From an uncultured Verrucomicrobia subdivision 3 bacterium (GTDB lineage Bacteria; Verrucomicrobiota; Verrucomicrobiia; Limisphaerales; UBA8199), in the NCBI GenBank assembly GCA_903912925.1, contig CAIWJG010000720.1, positions 1-33,553 of the forward strand: 33,553 bases of DNA, in the 5' to 3' direction. Both the position numbers and the translations under genes were made by a program. Below are positions 32,404-33,553 of this stretch, piece after piece (positions within the stretch are counted from its first letter, which is position 1; the number at the start of each line of letters is the position of its first letter). The notes under the pieces are model-generated. The model was not told where the DNA came from, ran no database searches, and was given only the letters and a program-made list of their open reading frames with translations.

Positions 32404-33546
32404 ATGCAGTGCCTTATGAGTTTCATTGCCAAACCATCAGCGAATTACTTTCTGAGAGGCTCCGGATTAGCAGTGTGTCTCGGGACCGTTGTTTTCCTGG
32501 GTATCGCGATTGGCTACCAGGCGATCGGCTTCAGCGTACTTCGAAGCGATGTGGCCGATTATGTCAACTGGTCACACAACTTGGCAGCTCGATCATACCC
32601 CAGTCACATGCCGGGTTACCCCGCCCTCATTGCCCTAACCCGGCTTTTGACCTTCAACTTAATTGGAGATGCAGCGCTGGCCCAGGGGATTTGCCTCCTA
32701 TTCTGGGGTGCTGGGGTCTTTCTCACTTCACAGATTTTGCAATCACTGGCACCAGAAACGAAAGAAGTTGGCACATTAATCTACGCGCTTGCTCCGTTCG
32801 TTGGTGTTTCCTCCGCAGCCTATCCTCTCGCCGATATCCCCGCGCATGCGTTCTTCCTGGGGGCGGTTTATTCTGCCGTGAAGACACGCTGGTGGGCGTT
32901 TGCTCTGGTCACGGCGCTTGGTCTTATGATTCACCAGGCGTTCTATCCCTTCTACTTGCTGCTCGCGCTGGTCTGCCTGTTTAGCCGAGGGATGAAGTGG
33001 ACGTGCCTTGTGGCGTCGGGCGTTCCCTTCGCTATCTATTATGTTTGGATGGCTGCGTTACGGGGAAATGTGAACTGGATTCTGGCTTACCATGAGAAGA
33101 CGCACCTTGCACCTCGAAAAGGGTTCGTCCTATTCGACGGGATTTTGGGCAATTTGCTGAGGCTTACCCCAATAGCAACTATCAAAGGTTTGATACTTCT
33201 CCTGATTCTTCTGTGCGCGGTTTTCTTAGCGATTCACTTCCTCAAGCGCAAGAATTGGCTGCTACTGTCGATGCTTCTACCGCTGCTGATGTATTCTGCC
33301 GCTAGCAACGAGACAATCTGTTTCCTCCTGGTACGCCTATCGAAGATCATGGTCTTTCCCGCATGCGTCCTGGCGGTAGAGCACCCCGCCATCTTGAGGT
33401 CTCTGCGCCGCCGTTCGGGCTATTGGTTGTTGGCTTCCTGCCTGGTCATTACTCAATTCATCTGGGCTGCTTACCAGGTTGCGTATCTATCTAGAGCCCG
33501 TCCCAGAAGAGAAAAGCCTTGCGGAGCTGGGCTGGGATCGACCTGA
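32404..33546 (+). CDS. Polytopic membrane protein, GT39/PMT-like glycosyltransferase candidate
   Basis: A membrane protein of 380 residues with about nine hydrophobic segments. The N-terminal SDVADYVNWSHNLAARSYPS then HMPGYPALIALTRLL resembles the acidic first loop and H-x-P-G-Y-P of GT39/GT83-type enzymes, which use polyprenyl-phosphate sugars. Other features include YPLADIPAHAFFLGAVYSAV, a second conserved acidic region of that fold. It would add a side sugar in the periplasm if the assignment holds. Near the end the frame reads YLSRARPRREKPCGAGLGST and stops at TGA 33544-33546. The frame one base later is open to the window edge and reads EPVPEEKSLAELGWDRPELD, so a frameshift near 33490 is possible. 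Confidence 0.75.
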   Translation: MQCLMSFIAKPSANYFLRGSGLAVCLGTVVFLGIAIGYQAIGFSVLRSDVADYVNWSHNLAARSYPSHMPGYPALIALTRLLTFNLIGDAALAQGICLLFWGAGVFLTSQILQSLAPETKEVGTLIYALAPFVGVSSAAYPLADIPAHAFFLGAVYSAVKTRWWAFALVTALGLMIHQAFYPFYLLLALVCLFSRGMKWTCLVASGVPFAIYYVWMAALRGNVNWILAYHEKTHLAPRKGFVLFDGILGNLLRLTPIATIKGLILLLILLCAVFLAIHFLKRKNWLLLSMLLPLLMYSAASNETICFLLVRLSKIMVFPACVLAVEHPAILRSLRRRSGYWLLASCLVITQFIWAAYQVAYLSRARPRREKPCGAGLGST

Positions 33547-33553
33547 GCTTGAT

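Overview
The window looks like a chromosomal stretch of a Gram-negative bacterium of the Verrucomicrobia type, about 55-60 % GC. The lineage is an inference from three things: an exosortase-linked exopolysaccharide (EPS) locus, an outer-membrane export apparatus, and an unusual load of short tandem and dispersed repeats inside and between genes. I see no rRNA, tRNA, CRISPR array or replication origin.

Layout. (1) 1-5.0 kb: the 3' end of a possible transposase gene abuts a large PAS/GAF sensor histidine kinase that starts in the middle of its first PAS domain. A NarL-type response regulator lies tail to tail with it, followed by a single-domain CheY-like receiver. (2) 5.0-6.6 kb: a hairpin-rich gap and an AraC-family regulator. 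(3) 6.6-11.4 kb: the EPS export module, consisting of an outer-membrane beta-barrel, a Wza-like export protein and a Wzc/GumC-like chain-length regulator fused to a BY-kinase. (4) 11.4-14.8 kb: a small toxin-antitoxin (TA) island set in repeat-rich DNA. It holds a RelB/ParE-type pair, an MNT/HEPN pair with a frameshifted HEPN gene, an orphan antitoxin followed by a toxin stub, and a DUF433/PIN-like pair. (5) 15-33.5 kb: EPS assembly genes. In order these are an exosortase fused to an EpsI-like domain, a GT4 glycosyltransferase, a Wzx-type flippase, a zinc-ribbon methyltransferase, an IS5-type transposase remnant, a GT-B-like protein of unknown specificity, three translationally coupled GT4 enzymes, a Wzy-type polymerase/ligase and another GT4. 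A beta-helix protein on the opposite strand, a PaaK/CapK-like adenylate-forming enzyme and a polytopic GT39-like membrane protein complete the region.

How the genes may work together: the GT4 enzymes and the methyltransferase would build a lipid-linked repeat unit, the flippase would move it across the membrane, and the Wzy protein would polymerise it. The Wzc-like kinase, the Wza-like protein and the beta-barrel would export the chain. The secreted beta-helix protein may bind or trim it. The sensor kinase, response regulators and AraC protein are plausible regulators; nothing in the sequence proves that link.

The most unusual signal is a set of heptanucleotide tandem repeats (GGACCAN/NTGGTCC and TTTCTGC) plus an octamer (CAGCGTTT). 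Both heptamer families lack stop codons in all six frames. They occur between genes and also inside genes: they make up the signal peptide of the Wza-like protein and form several in-frame inserts in loops of the exosortase. Because the unit length is not a multiple of three, copy-number change would shift the frame, so these are candidate phase-variation loci for EPS production.
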